DNA of 64,000 bases, taken from assembly GCF_011762155.1 (NCBI RefSeq), contig NZ_JAASQL010000001.1:62001-126000 (forward strand), written 5' to 3'. Positions 28,366 to 36,652 of the stretch are shown here, one piece after another. The position numbers and the translations under genes are program-made. The notes beneath the pieces are model-generated. The model was not told where the DNA came from, searched no databases, and saw only the letters and a list, made by a program, of their open reading frames with translations. The first letter of the stretch is position 1. Each line of letters opens with the position of its first letter. The stretch comes from Wenyingzhuangia heitensis. Lineage in GTDB: Bacteria; Bacteroidota; Bacteroidia; Flavobacteriales; Flavobacteriaceae.

Positions 28366-29258
28366 TGATTACGTACGTTACAAGAAAAAATATTGATATA
28401 ATAAAATACGATGCTTGTATTCAGAACTCAATTAATTCTAGAGTTTACGCACTAAGTTATTATTTGGATATTGTTGCTGATAACTGGGATGCTCTTATTT
28501 TAGACAACTACAAAGCAGTAATGCCTTTACCATGGAGAAGTAAATATTTTATTAAATACATTTACCCACCTTGCTGGACTCAGCAATTAGGGGTTTTTTC
28601 AACTAACAAACTAGATATTTCTTTAATCGATAATTTTATCAAAGCAATTCCAAAAAAATTTCTAAAAACAACCATTCAGTTTCATAGCAACAACTATTCT
28701 GATTTGTTTTTAAAAAAAGACAATTATATTCTAGACTTAAATCACTCGTACGAAGAACTACATAAAAACTATAGAAAAGACAGAAAAGACAGATTAAAAA
28801 AATTCAACAAATCTGAGTGTACTCTAGAAAAGAATATAAGTGCTAAAAAAATTACTACATTATTTAAAGAGAATTATACTAATGAATTAAACATCAACCT
28901 ACAGGATTATAGAAGACTTGAGCAATTAGCAACCACAAAAAAATTAACCCCCATTACTTTGGGTGTTTTTGATAAAGAACGACAGCTTATTTCTGGCTCA
29001 CTTTTCTTTAAAGATGCAAATAGAATTTATTATGTTTTTTCCGCCAACAATAAAAAAGGAAACAAAGTACAAGGGAATACTGCGGTATTAAATCACATAA
29101 TCCAAACTTACGCTAACACTAATTATACATTAGATTTTGAGGGCTCTATGCATCCTGGAATTGCTTCATTCTTTAAGAGTTTTGGAAGCAAAATGGAAGC
29201 CTATTATTTACTTACCAAATTACCTATCGATTCTTTTTTAAGCTCTTTAAAAAAATAA
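28365..29258 (+). CDS. GNAT/FemAB-like acyltransferase
   Basis: The 297-residue protein looks like a FemAB-type GNAT enzyme: basic KNYRKDRKDRLKKF (about 136-149), then LITLGVFDKERQLISGSLFF-like strands in the middle, and a final DFEGSMHPGIASFFKSFGSK, a motif seen in GNAT-fold proteins of polysaccharide loci. Members transfer acyl or aminoacyl groups to cell-wall or surface sugars. It overlaps the deacetylase-like gene by one base (TAATG), so both are one operon. Its last 55 bases overlap the convergent flippase gene. The substrate is unknown. Confidence 0.72.
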   Translation: MITYVTRKNIDIIKYDACIQNSINSRVYALSYYLDIVADNWDALILDNYKAVMPLPWRSKYFIKYIYPPCWTQQLGVFSTNKLDISLIDNFIKAIPKKFLKTTIQFHSNNYSDLFLKKDNYILDLNHSYEELHKNYRKDRKDRLKKFNKSECTLEKNISAKKITTLFKENYTNELNINLQDYRRLEQLATTKKLTPITLGVFDKERQLISGSLFFKDANRIYYVFSANNKKGNKVQGNTAVLNHIIQTYANTNYTLDFEGSMHPGIASFFKSFGSKMEAYYLLTKLPIDSFLSSLKK

Positions 29259-30448
29259 ACTAACAAAAAAGCATACATCAGTCCTTGCAAAACAGCCATT
29301 GTAATTACAAAATGCTTTATTTCAACAAACATAAACACACTTACAAATGTCATTACAATTAAAACAAAATTAGCTATTAGACTAATTTTGTTTTTACTCA
29401 AAATTTCTTCTAAATTACTAATAACACCATAAACACAAGTTGGAATATAAGCTACCACATAAACCTTTATAAAAAAAACAACCCCTATCCACTCTTTACC
29501 CAAAAAAAAATCTACAACATAAAATGACAGAAAAAAAATCCCCAAAGCAATAATAATTGCAATAAAAAAATTAAGTTTTACAACTTTTAATGTGTAATCA
29601 AATAATTCTTTTTTATTTGTTCTATACAACAATGATGCCTTTTTGAAATACAACGGAGCTAGTACAGAGTTACAATAATAAGTAGCTATAGATAATATTG
29701 TAATTGCTAAAAAATAAACCCCTGTTATATTTTTTCCAAAAAAATAAATTAGCAAAAGAGGCATAATACTACTAGAAACTACTCCTATCATATCTCCCGG
29801 AAAAGCATATAAAAGCAAATCTTTTCTTTTTAACAGAAACATCAATTTCTCTTTAATATTAATTTTATCAAAAGAACGATTTATACCTTTTGCCTGATAA
29901 ATAACATTAAAAATTAATGACAAAAAAACTCCAAACCACAACCCTACCGAAGAACATCCTATATAAAATAAAAAAAACTGAATAAATATTTTACTCGTGG
30001 CTGTTATAATTTTTGTTTTTTTTATAAGATTATAATTAGAATTCACTAACAGTTGATTATTAAAAATATTCCCCACTCCTTTTAACAAGGCACAAAACAA
30101 TAAAACAAACCAAAAAAAGCAATCAAACCCCCACAATGTATCTTTAAATAGAAAAACTACAAGTCCTGGTAACACAAATAAAAGAATAATTGTTATTGGT
30201 ATTAATGTTAAATAACAAAAATTATTACTCTTATTATTTTCATGGTCTAAAATAATTACAGATTCTAACCTCAGAGTACTAAAACTAGAGATAATAACTA
30301 AAAAACTCATAAAAAAAGAAAACTCACCAAAATCTTCAGGAGTATATATTCTAGCCAAAAAAATGCCCCCAAAAGCCGCTAAAAACTGAGCTATTATATG
30401 CCCTACAGATAGATGAACTAAATCATTAGGTAATTTAATTTTTAACAT
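29204..30448 (-). CDS. Oligosaccharide flippase (Wzx/MOP superfamily)
   Basis: The 414-residue protein has about 12 hydrophobic segments and the N-terminal pattern of MOP flippases (GGIFLARIYTPEDFGEFSFF at 28-47 and STLRLESVIIL after it). It would move lipid-linked sugar units across the inner membrane. It overlaps the upstream asnB-like gene by 14 bases (30435-30448) and converges with the GNAT gene over 55 bases (29204-29258). The DNA is more AT-rich than neighbouring housekeeping genes, with many AAA, TTT and ATA codons, as is common for exchanged surface-polysaccharide genes. Confidence 0.85.
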   Translation of the reverse strand: MLKIKLPNDLVHLSVGHIIAQFLAAFGGIFLARIYTPEDFGEFSFFMSFLVIISSFSTLRLESVIILDHENNKSNNFCYLTLIPITIILLFVLPGLVVFLFKDTLWGFDCFFWFVLLFCALLKGVGNIFNNQLLVNSNYNLIKKTKIITATSKIFIQFFLFYIGCSSVGLWFGVFLSLIFNVIYQAKGINRSFDKINIKEKLMFLLKRKDLLLYAFPGDMIGVVSSSIMPLLLIYFFGKNITGVYFLAITILSIATYYCNSVLAPLYFKKASLLYRTNKKELFDYTLKVVKLNFFIAIIIALGIFFLSFYVVDFFLGKEWIGVVFFIKVYVVAYIPTCVYGVISNLEEILSKNKISLIANFVLIVMTFVSVFMFVEIKHFVITMAVLQGLMYAFLLVYFFKELKKESIGNLVSK

Positions 30449-32339
30449 TATCTATAAAATTTCTCAACCATAATTCATAAGAAACCAGTTGCCATATTTG
30501 TCTTGTATTTTTACTTTTCACAATATGATCCATATAACTATTATTAAATATATTTCTATTTCTCAAATCACTTAAATGATCCCCTACAAATTCACTCAAC
30601 TCATTATTAATCCATTTTTCCAAAGGAAGGCCTAATCCTTTTTTTGACATAGCAAGACAACTAGGAGCTATATATTTTTTAGCAACTTCTTTTAATATAT
30701 ACTTTGATATACCATTCTTATTCTTGTAAACTGATGGGATTTTAAACGCTGTTTCAATAAACTGATGATCTAACATTGGAAGCCTACCCTCTATTGAAAA
30801 ACTCATTGTACTAGAATCTACAGCTCTTAATTGATGATTCCCAATATAAGATTTTAAATTAAAATAACTAATTGCTTCAAAATTGTCAGAAAAGCCAATA
30901 CCATCATCCATATATAACTCCTCTAACAAATTATCTGTATTCTTTATTTTACCTGTTAACAAACCCAATTCAGAATCTGAGAAAGTCGTATAATAGTGTG
31001 AATAGAATTGACCTATCTTTTCGTACGATAAAATTTGTTTTACTTTTTTAATTTTGGGATGAAAACTCGGAAAAAATTTTAGAACATTTTTGTGTTTTTT
31101 ATTTTTTTCCCAGAAAGAAAGCTTTTTATAAACATCATACCCTCCAAATAATTCATCTCCTCCTAAACCATTTAGCACAACTTTTAAATTATTATTTTTT
31201 GCCAAGCTAGATATCGCAAAATTTGCAGACAAATGATGATAGGGCTCTTCATAAGCGACCACTGTTTCCTGTATTTTCTTAATAAAATCATCTGGATTAA
31301 TTGTTTCTATAATATGATCTATATTATTCAACCTAGCAGTATCCTGTGCCTCTTTAATTTCATTAAGAGCCTCATAATTCTTAAAGCCCAAAGTTAAAGA
31401 TTTTATATCAGGTTGAAATTTAGATGCTATTGCAGATATTAAAGTTGAATCTACTCCTCCACTCATAAATGTACCAACCTCAACATCTGCCTGTAACCTA
31501 TATTTTATCGATTTAAATAAAGACTCCTCAATCATTATTTTCGATTGAGACTCTGTTAGACTAAAGTCTTGAGTACCTACAGGAATATTCCAATATTTTT
31601 TTTCCACAAAGTCCCCTGTTCGAAAATTCAAAACACCATAACTAGCAGGACTTAAAGACTTCAAAGATTCAAAACAAGTATGAGGTCTTTGAGCTACTGA
31701 AAACTTAAAATTCTCCCACACTCCCTGTTCTGATATTTTAGCAAGTACCATTCCTGATGCTAAAATTGATTTCTGAGTACTTCCAAATATAAAATTATCA
31801 TTTGTTTTAGCGTAATAAAAAGGCTTAATCCCCATTCTATCCCTAGCCATAAAAACAGTAGATGTAGTTCTGTCTATTATAGAAAAAGCAAACATTCCAT
31901 TAAATCGTAACAAAGCTTTATTAGACCATTCTTTATAGGCTATTAAAACAACTTCAGTATCCGAATTTGTTCTAAAAACATGCCCTAATCCTATTAATTC
32001 TGCTCTTAATTCTAAATAATTATAAAGCTCACCATTAAAGACAATTGCAAACCTTCTTTCATTATCAACCATAGGCTGATGTCCTAAATTTGATAAGTCA
32101 ACTATTTTTAATCTTCTAAAGCCTAATACAATCTTAAATTCATCCATAAAAGATGCTGAAATATGCGGTAAAGATTTAACAACAGAGCCATCCCCTCTAA
32201 AAGAAAAAAAGTTATCTTTTAAACACAAATATCCTTCATCATCAGGTCCTCTATTTATAATTTTCTCAGTCATAGAAACCACATTAGATGAAATAGATCT
32301 ACCACCTAAAAAACTTATTATCCCTGTAAATCCACACAT
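30435..32339 (-). CDS. asnB: Asparagine synthase-like glutamine amidotransferase
   Basis: The 634-residue enzyme has the N-terminal Ntn glutaminase domain with catalytic Cys2 (MCGFTGI), INRGPDDEG and FNGELYNY, and the C-terminal synthase domain with the PP-loop MSGGVDSTLIS (about 290-300). It makes an amide from glutamine, ATP and a carboxylate. Many AsnB proteins of this length in polysaccharide loci are thought to amidate sugars instead of aspartate. Here it lies between rarA and a flippase, overlapping the flippase by 14 bases and 7 bases after rarA, so a surface-sugar role is plausible. Asparagine synthesis stays possible. Confidence 0.88.
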   Translation of the reverse strand: MCGFTGIISFLGGRSISSNVVSMTEKIINRGPDDEGYLCLKDNFFSFRGDGSVVKSLPHISASFMDEFKIVLGFRRLKIVDLSNLGHQPMVDNERRFAIVFNGELYNYLELRAELIGLGHVFRTNSDTEVVLIAYKEWSNKALLRFNGMFAFSIIDRTTSTVFMARDRMGIKPFYYAKTNDNFIFGSTQKSILASGMVLAKISEQGVWENFKFSVAQRPHTCFESLKSLSPASYGVLNFRTGDFVEKKYWNIPVGTQDFSLTESQSKIMIEESLFKSIKYRLQADVEVGTFMSGGVDSTLISAIASKFQPDIKSLTLGFKNYEALNEIKEAQDTARLNNIDHIIETINPDDFIKKIQETVVAYEEPYHHLSANFAISSLAKNNNLKVVLNGLGGDELFGGYDVYKKLSFWEKNKKHKNVLKFFPSFHPKIKKVKQILSYEKIGQFYSHYYTTFSDSELGLLTGKIKNTDNLLEELYMDDGIGFSDNFEAISYFNLKSYIGNHQLRAVDSSTMSFSIEGRLPMLDHQFIETAFKIPSVYKNKNGISKYILKEVAKKYIAPSCLAMSKKGLGLPLEKWINNELSEFVGDHLSDLRNRNIFNNSYMDHIVKSKNTRQIWQLVSYELWLRNFIDNVKN

Positions 32340-32346
32340 TTATCGG

Positions 32347-33621
32347 TTATTTTTCATATTTATCTCCCCACCTATCTTTCATTACTTTTCTAAATTCATT
32401 TTCACGAGCATTTACTCCAGGATTGTATAGAGACATTCCTTTTAACTCATCGGGCATAAACTCTTGCTCCACAAAATTACCAGGATATGCGTGAGAGTAT
32501 TTATACTCTTTTCCGTAGTTCATATCTTTCATTAGCTTAGTAGGAGCATTTCTTAAATGTAATGGAACTGGTAAGTCTCCTGTTTGTTTTACAACCTGAA
32601 TTGCTTTATTAATAGCTTCGTAACTCGTGTTACTTTTTGCAGAGTTTGCTAAATAAACAGCACACTGACTTAGTAAAATTCTAGCTTCAGGATAACCAAT
32701 AGTTGTTACTGCCTGAAAAGTACTTGTTGCCATAATTAAGGCTGTAGGATTGGCATTACCAATATCTTCGGAGGCAGAAATTAACATTCTACGTGCAATA
32801 AACTTTACATCTTCTCCACCTTCTACCATTCTTGCAAGCCAGTAAACAGCTCCGTTAGGATCTGACCCTCTTATTGATTTTATAAAAGCAGAAATAATAT
32901 CATAATGTTGCTCTCCTGTTTTGTCATATCTCACTACATTACGTTGTACTTTTTGCAGCACCAAGTCGTTTGTAATTACAACTCCCTCTTCTTCTGATGC
33001 TACAATCAATTCAAAAACATTTAATAGTTTTCTGGCATCTCCGCTAGACACCTGTAACAAAGCATCAATTTCTTTTAAAACTACCTTTTTTTTAGCAATT
33101 ACCTCATCCTCTTGCATCGCACGTTTTAATAATGCTTCCATATCTCCCTTATCAAAAGGATTTAACACATACACCTGACATCTTGACAACAAAGCTGGAA
33201 TCACCTCAAAACTAGGGTTTTCGGTAGTCGCACCAATTAACGTTACCCAACCTTTTTCTACAGCTCCTAATAAAGAGTCTTGTTGTGATTTGCTAAATCG
33301 ATGAATTTCATCAATAAATAAAATAGGATTTTTAGTCGTAAACAAACCTCCGCTCTGTTTTGCTTTGTCTATCACTTCTCTTACATCTTTTACACCTGCA
33401 TTAATAGCACTTAATGTAAAAAAAGGTCTTTTTGATGTTTCTGCAATAATATTTGCCAACGTTGTTTTTCCAATACCAGGAGGTCCCCACAAAATTAAAG
33501 AGGGAATCATTCCTTTATTGATATGATTGGTCAACACTCCTGTTTTTCCTACAAGGTGTTGCTGACTGATATAGTCTTCTAATGTTTTAGGTCGAATGCG
33601 TTCTGCCAAAGGTTGATTCAT
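32347..33621 (-). CDS. rarA: Replication-associated recombination protein RarA (MgsA)
   Basis: RarA is a AAA+ ATPase of the clamp-loader type that acts at stalled replication forks. The 424-residue protein has LAERIRPKTL at 5-14, Walker A GPPGIGKT at 46-53, Walker B FIDEIHRF at 102-109, sensor GATTENPSF, and a C-terminal tetramerisation region with YGKEYKYSHAYPGNF. I start it at ATG 33621 (MNQPLAERIRP), as in the family; the ATG twelve codons upstream adds an unrelated stretch. It precedes the asnB-like gene by 7 bases on the same strand. Confidence 0.95.
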   Translation of the reverse strand: MNQPLAERIRPKTLEDYISQQHLVGKTGVLTNHINKGMIPSLILWGPPGIGKTTLANIIAETSKRPFFTLSAINAGVKDVREVIDKAKQSGGLFTTKNPILFIDEIHRFSKSQQDSLLGAVEKGWVTLIGATTENPSFEVIPALLSRCQVYVLNPFDKGDMEALLKRAMQEDEVIAKKKVVLKEIDALLQVSSGDARKLLNVFELIVASEEEGVVITNDLVLQKVQRNVVRYDKTGEQHYDIISAFIKSIRGSDPNGAVYWLARMVEGGEDVKFIARRMLISASEDIGNANPTALIMATSTFQAVTTIGYPEARILLSQCAVYLANSAKSNTSYEAINKAIQVVKQTGDLPVPLHLRNAPTKLMKDMNYGKEYKYSHAYPGNFVEQEFMPDELKGMSLYNPGVNARENEFRKVMKDRWGDKYEK

Positions 33622-33699
33622 ACAGTAAATATACGAGTTCCTAATTGCAATTAACAACGGATGATTCGCAATTATTCTTCACTATATATTTCAACAATT

Positions 33700-33736
33700 G
33701 TATTGTTCAATACGTCAATTACTTTACTTATTTTTG
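33700..33736 (+). promoter_or_regulatory. Promoter of the osmC-like gene
   Basis: TTG at 33703-33705, then 23 bases, then TATTTTTG at 33729-33736, matching the Bacteroidota consensus; the gene starts 20 bases later. A perfect palindrome, GTATTGTTCAATAC at 33700-33713, overlaps the minus-33 element and could be a repressor site. Confidence 0.6.
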
Positions 33737-33755
33737 ACATCTAAAATTAAGAAAC

Positions 33756-34181
33756 ATGGCAACACAAAAAATAAGTTTAAACTGGAAAGATGGAGTTCAT
33801 TTTGAATCTAAAGGGCCTGGAGGTAATGTTCCTATTGATGGTTCTGAAGAAGTTGGTGGACAAGGAAAAGGATTACGTCCTAAAGCATTAATGTTATCTG
33901 CTTTAGCAGGTTGTTCTGGTATTGATGTTGCTTCTTTAATAAAAAAAATGCGTATTGATGTGGATACTTTTGACATTGATGTAGAAGCTGAATTAACAGA
34001 AGAACATCCTAAGTTTTATCATAAAGTTTGGGTGAATTTTAATTTTTACGGAGACAACCTTAATCAAAAGAAAATAGAAAAGGCAGTTACTTTATCTGTA
34101 GATACCTATTGTGGGGTTATGGAAATGTTTCGTCAGTTTGCAACTGTAGAAACTAAAATAAATTATTTTCCCAAAAAATAG
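33756..34181 (+). CDS. OsmC-family peroxiredoxin-like protein
   Basis: The 141-residue protein has the OsmC/Ohr-fold landmarks: LRPKALMLSALAGCSGIDVASL (split here; first Cys in LAGCSG) and the second Cys in DTYCGVMEMF. Members reduce organic or fatty-acid hydroperoxides through the two cysteines; the YhfA-like branch is less well characterised. It is a single cytoplasmic gene with its own promoter, between rarA and a terminator shared with the convergent PAP2 gene. Length is typical. Confidence 0.88.
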   Translation: MATQKISLNWKDGVHFESKGPGGNVPIDGSEEVGGQGKGLRPKALMLSALAGCSGIDVASLIKKMRIDVDTFDIDVEAELTEEHPKFYHKVWVNFNFYGDNLNQKKIEKAVTLSVDTYCGVMEMFRQFATVETKINYFPKK

Positions 34182-34273
34182 AGGTAACAAATCTCATCCA
34201 AAGCTTCGGGAAACTCAATGACCAGAATTAGTTACCTATACATCTGTAAACGAGACACAAATAGCACAAAATT

Positions 34274-34308
34274 AAAAAAGGGAAGCTAAATTTCAGCTTC
34301 CCTTTTTT
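34274..34308. terminator. Bidirectional terminator between the osmC-like and PAP2 genes
   Basis: Arms AAAAAAGGGAAGCT at 34274-34287 and its complement at 34295-34308 with a 7-base loop. It sits between two convergent genes and begins next to the PAP2 stop. Confidence 0.9.
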
Positions 34309-34890
34309 CTATTTCACATGGTTTTTATCAAACCATTTATTTGTTAAATACTTTGCTAATTTTAGATATAAAACAGCTTCTACAACTCCTAAAGTGTATC
34401 CGCATAAAATATCTCCAGGATAATGTTTCCCCATATAAATTCTACTATAAGCAAACAATAATGGATAGATATAAAATAATATTGTCCATTTGTATTTTTT
34501 TCTAAAAAGCAAATACACAAATGTAGTTACTGCTGTTGATGTTGTTGCATGTCCTGAAACAAAACTAAAACTACGAGAACATTTTAAAATTCTAATTTGC
34601 TCTAAAACACCATCTTGCCAACATGGTCTTGGTCTTGTAGTAGCATATTTAATAATATTCACTAACACATCAGACAAGCCTGCCATAATACAGATAAACA
34701 AAAACAGAAAAAGTCCTTTTCTCCAACTATAGTTTTTAATTAACAAAAATAACCAGAAAAGAAAAAGTGGAATCCAATTGGTTGGTTTGGTAACAAACAA
34801 CCAATAAGCATCAAACGGTTGACTACCAAAATTATTTAAATAAATTAATAATTGTTGATCTGCCTGAATAAGGCTTTCTAAAAAACTCAT
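34309..34890 (-). CDS. PAP2-family membrane phosphatase
   Basis: The 193-residue membrane protein carries the three phosphatase motifs: KX6RP (Lys81 to Arg88-Pro89, in KYATTRPRP), SGH at 112-114 (FVSGHATTS), and SRX5HX3D (149-160, SRIYMGKHYPGD). About five or six hydrophobic segments surround them. Members dephosphorylate undecaprenyl pyrophosphate, phosphatidic acid or lipid A; the substrate here is not shown. Its start overlaps the tatA stop by four bases (34887-34890), so the two are coupled on the same strand. Confidence 0.93.
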   Translation of the reverse strand: MSFLESLIQADQQLLIYLNNFGSQPFDAYWLFVTKPTNWIPLFLFWLFLLIKNYSWRKGLFLFLFICIMAGLSDVLVNIIKYATTRPRPCWQDGVLEQIRILKCSRSFSFVSGHATTSTAVTTFVYLLFRKKYKWTILFYIYPLLFAYSRIYMGKHYPGDILCGYTLGVVEAVLYLKLAKYLTNKWFDKNHVK

Positions 34891-35162
34891 AATTTAGTTC
34901 TTCTTATAGGTCCCGTCATGTCATCAATATTTTCTTTAACATCATCAACAGCCTTTTTAATGTCTTTGGTTACATTTAAATCAACTCCTGATTTTGTAGC
35001 TGTATTGTTTATTTCACGCTTAATATCATTGGTTGCATTTTTAACCTGATTCATCCCTTTAGCCAATCCTCTAGCTATTTCAGGAATTTTATCTGCACCA
35101 AAAAACATGACTACAATAAGTAGAATAATAAAAACTTCTGGACCTCCAATAAATAAAAACAT
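34887..35162 (-). CDS. tatA: Twin-arginine translocase subunit TatA/TatE
   Basis: The 91-residue protein has a short N-terminal membrane segment (PEVFIILLIVVMFFG), the hinge FGADKIPEIARGLAKGMNQ that defines TatA, and a charged amphipathic tail. It forms the pore-like part of the Tat system, which exports folded proteins. The FGADKIPE hinge is the TatA form, with no features favouring TatB. It overlaps the PAP2 gene by 4 bases. tatC is not in the window. Confidence 0.93.
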   Translation of the reverse strand: MFLFIGGPEVFIILLIVVMFFGADKIPEIARGLAKGMNQVKNATNDIKREINNTATKSGVDLNVTKDIKKAVDDVKENIDDMTGPIRRTKL

Positions 35163-35226
35163 AGTGTTCTAATTTTTAACAAAGATACTAGGAATAAATG
35201 AATTCTATAAATATAAAATCCCACAA

Positions 35227-35256
35227 AAAAAGGTCTCGAAAAATCGAGACCTTTTT
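35227..35256 (-). terminator. Intrinsic terminator of leuA
   Basis: Arms AAAAAGGTCTCGA at 35227-35239 and TCGAGACCTTTTT at 35244-35256 with an AAAA loop, 21 bases past the leuA stop. Confidence 0.9.
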
Positions 35257-35277
35257 AAATATACTTTACAACTTAAA

Positions 35278-36441
35278 TTAGCTTAATTTAATGTTGTTTT
35301 GCTCCATTAAGATATGAATATCTTCATTTATCACTTCTTTTTTAGTGTCTGCATAATCTAAAAACTTAGGGTAAATAGCATCTAACTCTAATTTGGTTAG
35401 TTCGTATCCTACATTCTTAGCTCTATAAGCCAAAGCTGCTCTACCACTACGTGCCGTTAGTACAATTGCAGATTCTGTTACACCAACATCTGCAGGGTCC
35501 ATAATTTCGTATGTTTCTCTGTTCTTAATTACTCCATCTTGATGAATTCCAGATGAGTGAGCAAAAGCATTAGAACCTACCACTGCTTTATTAGCTTGCA
35601 CAAACATTCCCATATGCTCTTGTACCATTTGAGAGGTACTGTACAATAACTTTGTATTTACTCCTGTATCTATATTTAAGTCTGGATGTTGTTTCATAAT
35701 CATCACAACTTCTTCTAGAGAGGTATTTCCTGCTCTTTCTCCAATACCATTAATAGTACATTCTATTTGACGAGCTCCATTAATTGCTCCTGCAATTGAA
35801 TTGGCTGTTGCCAAACCTAAATCGTTATGACAGTGACAAGACAACACTGCCTTTTCTATTCCCTTAACATTTTCTTTTAGGTATTTAATTTTAGCTCCAT
35901 ATTCATCGGGCAAACAGTATCCTGTTGTATCTGGAATGTTTAACACTGTTGCTCCCGCTTTAATAACAGCCTCACAAACTCTTGCTAAATATTCATTATC
36001 TGTACGTCCTGCATCTTCTGCATAAAACTCTACATCCTCTACAAATCCTTTTGCATACTTAACAGCTGCAACTGCTCTTTCGATAATTGCATCTCTGTTA
36101 GAATTAAATTTAAATTTTATATGAGAATCTGAAGTACCAATCCCTGTATGAATTCTTGGTCTAACAGCATATTTTAAAGCCTCAGAAGCTACCTTAATAT
36201 CATTTTCAACAGCACGTGTTAATCCACAGACCGTTGCATTCTTTACTAATTTAGCAATTGCCTCCACCGATTTAAAATCTCCTGGACTAGAAACGGGAAA
36301 ACCTGCTTCAATAATGTCTACCCCTAATAAATCTAAACGCTCTGCAATTATTAACTTTTGCTCTGTATTTAGTTTACATCCGGGAACTTGCTCTCCATCT
36401 CTAAGAGTAGTATCAAATATTTGTACGTGATCCTTAGCCAT
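35278..36441 (-). CDS. leuA: 2-isopropylmalate synthase, short form without regulatory domain
   Basis: LeuA condenses acetyl-CoA and 2-oxoisovalerate in the first step of leucine synthesis. The 387-residue protein has the HMGL-like catalytic barrel with [12 protein letters not shown] at 10-21, the metal-binding [14 protein letters not shown], and [11 protein letters not shown]. It ends soon after the small communication subdomains and lacks the C-terminal allosteric dimer domain of about 120 residues found in longer LeuA. A related synthase such as citramalate or homocitrate synthase cannot be excluded from motifs alone. It stands alone; leuBCD are not here. Confidence 0.88.
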   Translation of the reverse strand: MAKDHVQIFDTTLRDGEQVPGCKLNTEQKLIIAERLDLLGVDIIEAGFPVSSPGDFKSVEAIAKLVKNATVCGLTRAVENDIKVASEALKYAVRPRIHTGIGTSDSHIKFKFNSNRDAIIERAVAAVKYAKGFVEDVEFYAEDAGRTDNEYLARVCEAVIKAGATVLNIPDTTGYCLPDEYGAKIKYLKENVKGIEKAVLSCHCHNDLGLATANSIAGAINGARQIECTINGIGERAGNTSLEEVVMIMKQHPDLNIDTGVNTKLLYSTSQMVQEHMGMFVQANKAVVGSNAFAHSSGIHQDGVIKNRETYEIMDPADVGVTESAIVLTARSGRAALAYRAKNVGYELTKLELDAIYPKFLDYADTKKEVINEDIHILMEQNNIKLS

Positions 36442-36611
36442 TATTGTTGTTTTTTTACTTTAAGCAAACAAAAATAAACTTCTCAGTAGGCGAGCAAAAC
36501 TCCTATTAATTTACCTTTCCCTTAGTCAAAAGATAATTTATTAGCTAAACCCTAACAAATACAGGGCTATATCCAAAATAAGTTTACGACATCCAAGAAC
36601 CGAAATCTGAA

Positions 36612-36627
36612 TATTTTTGTATTTTTG
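36612..36627 (+). promoter_or_regulatory. Tandem minus-7 boxes upstream of the 36653 gene
   Basis: TATTTTTG occurs twice in a row, at 36612-36619 and 36620-36627, each an exact TAnnTTTG. The gene starts 25 bases after the second, so either could set the start point. No clear minus-33 TTG is present at the expected spacing. Confidence 0.5.
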
Positions 36628-36652
36628 ATATAAATTAAGGCAATCTTATATC

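Noticed and set aside
30435-32339. AsnB as the supplier of asparagine for protein synthesis
   Set aside because: Not adopted as the main call, because the gene is in a polysaccharide setting overlapping a flippase gene and the tRNA-dependent Asn route is encoded nearby; the sequence alone does not exclude it.
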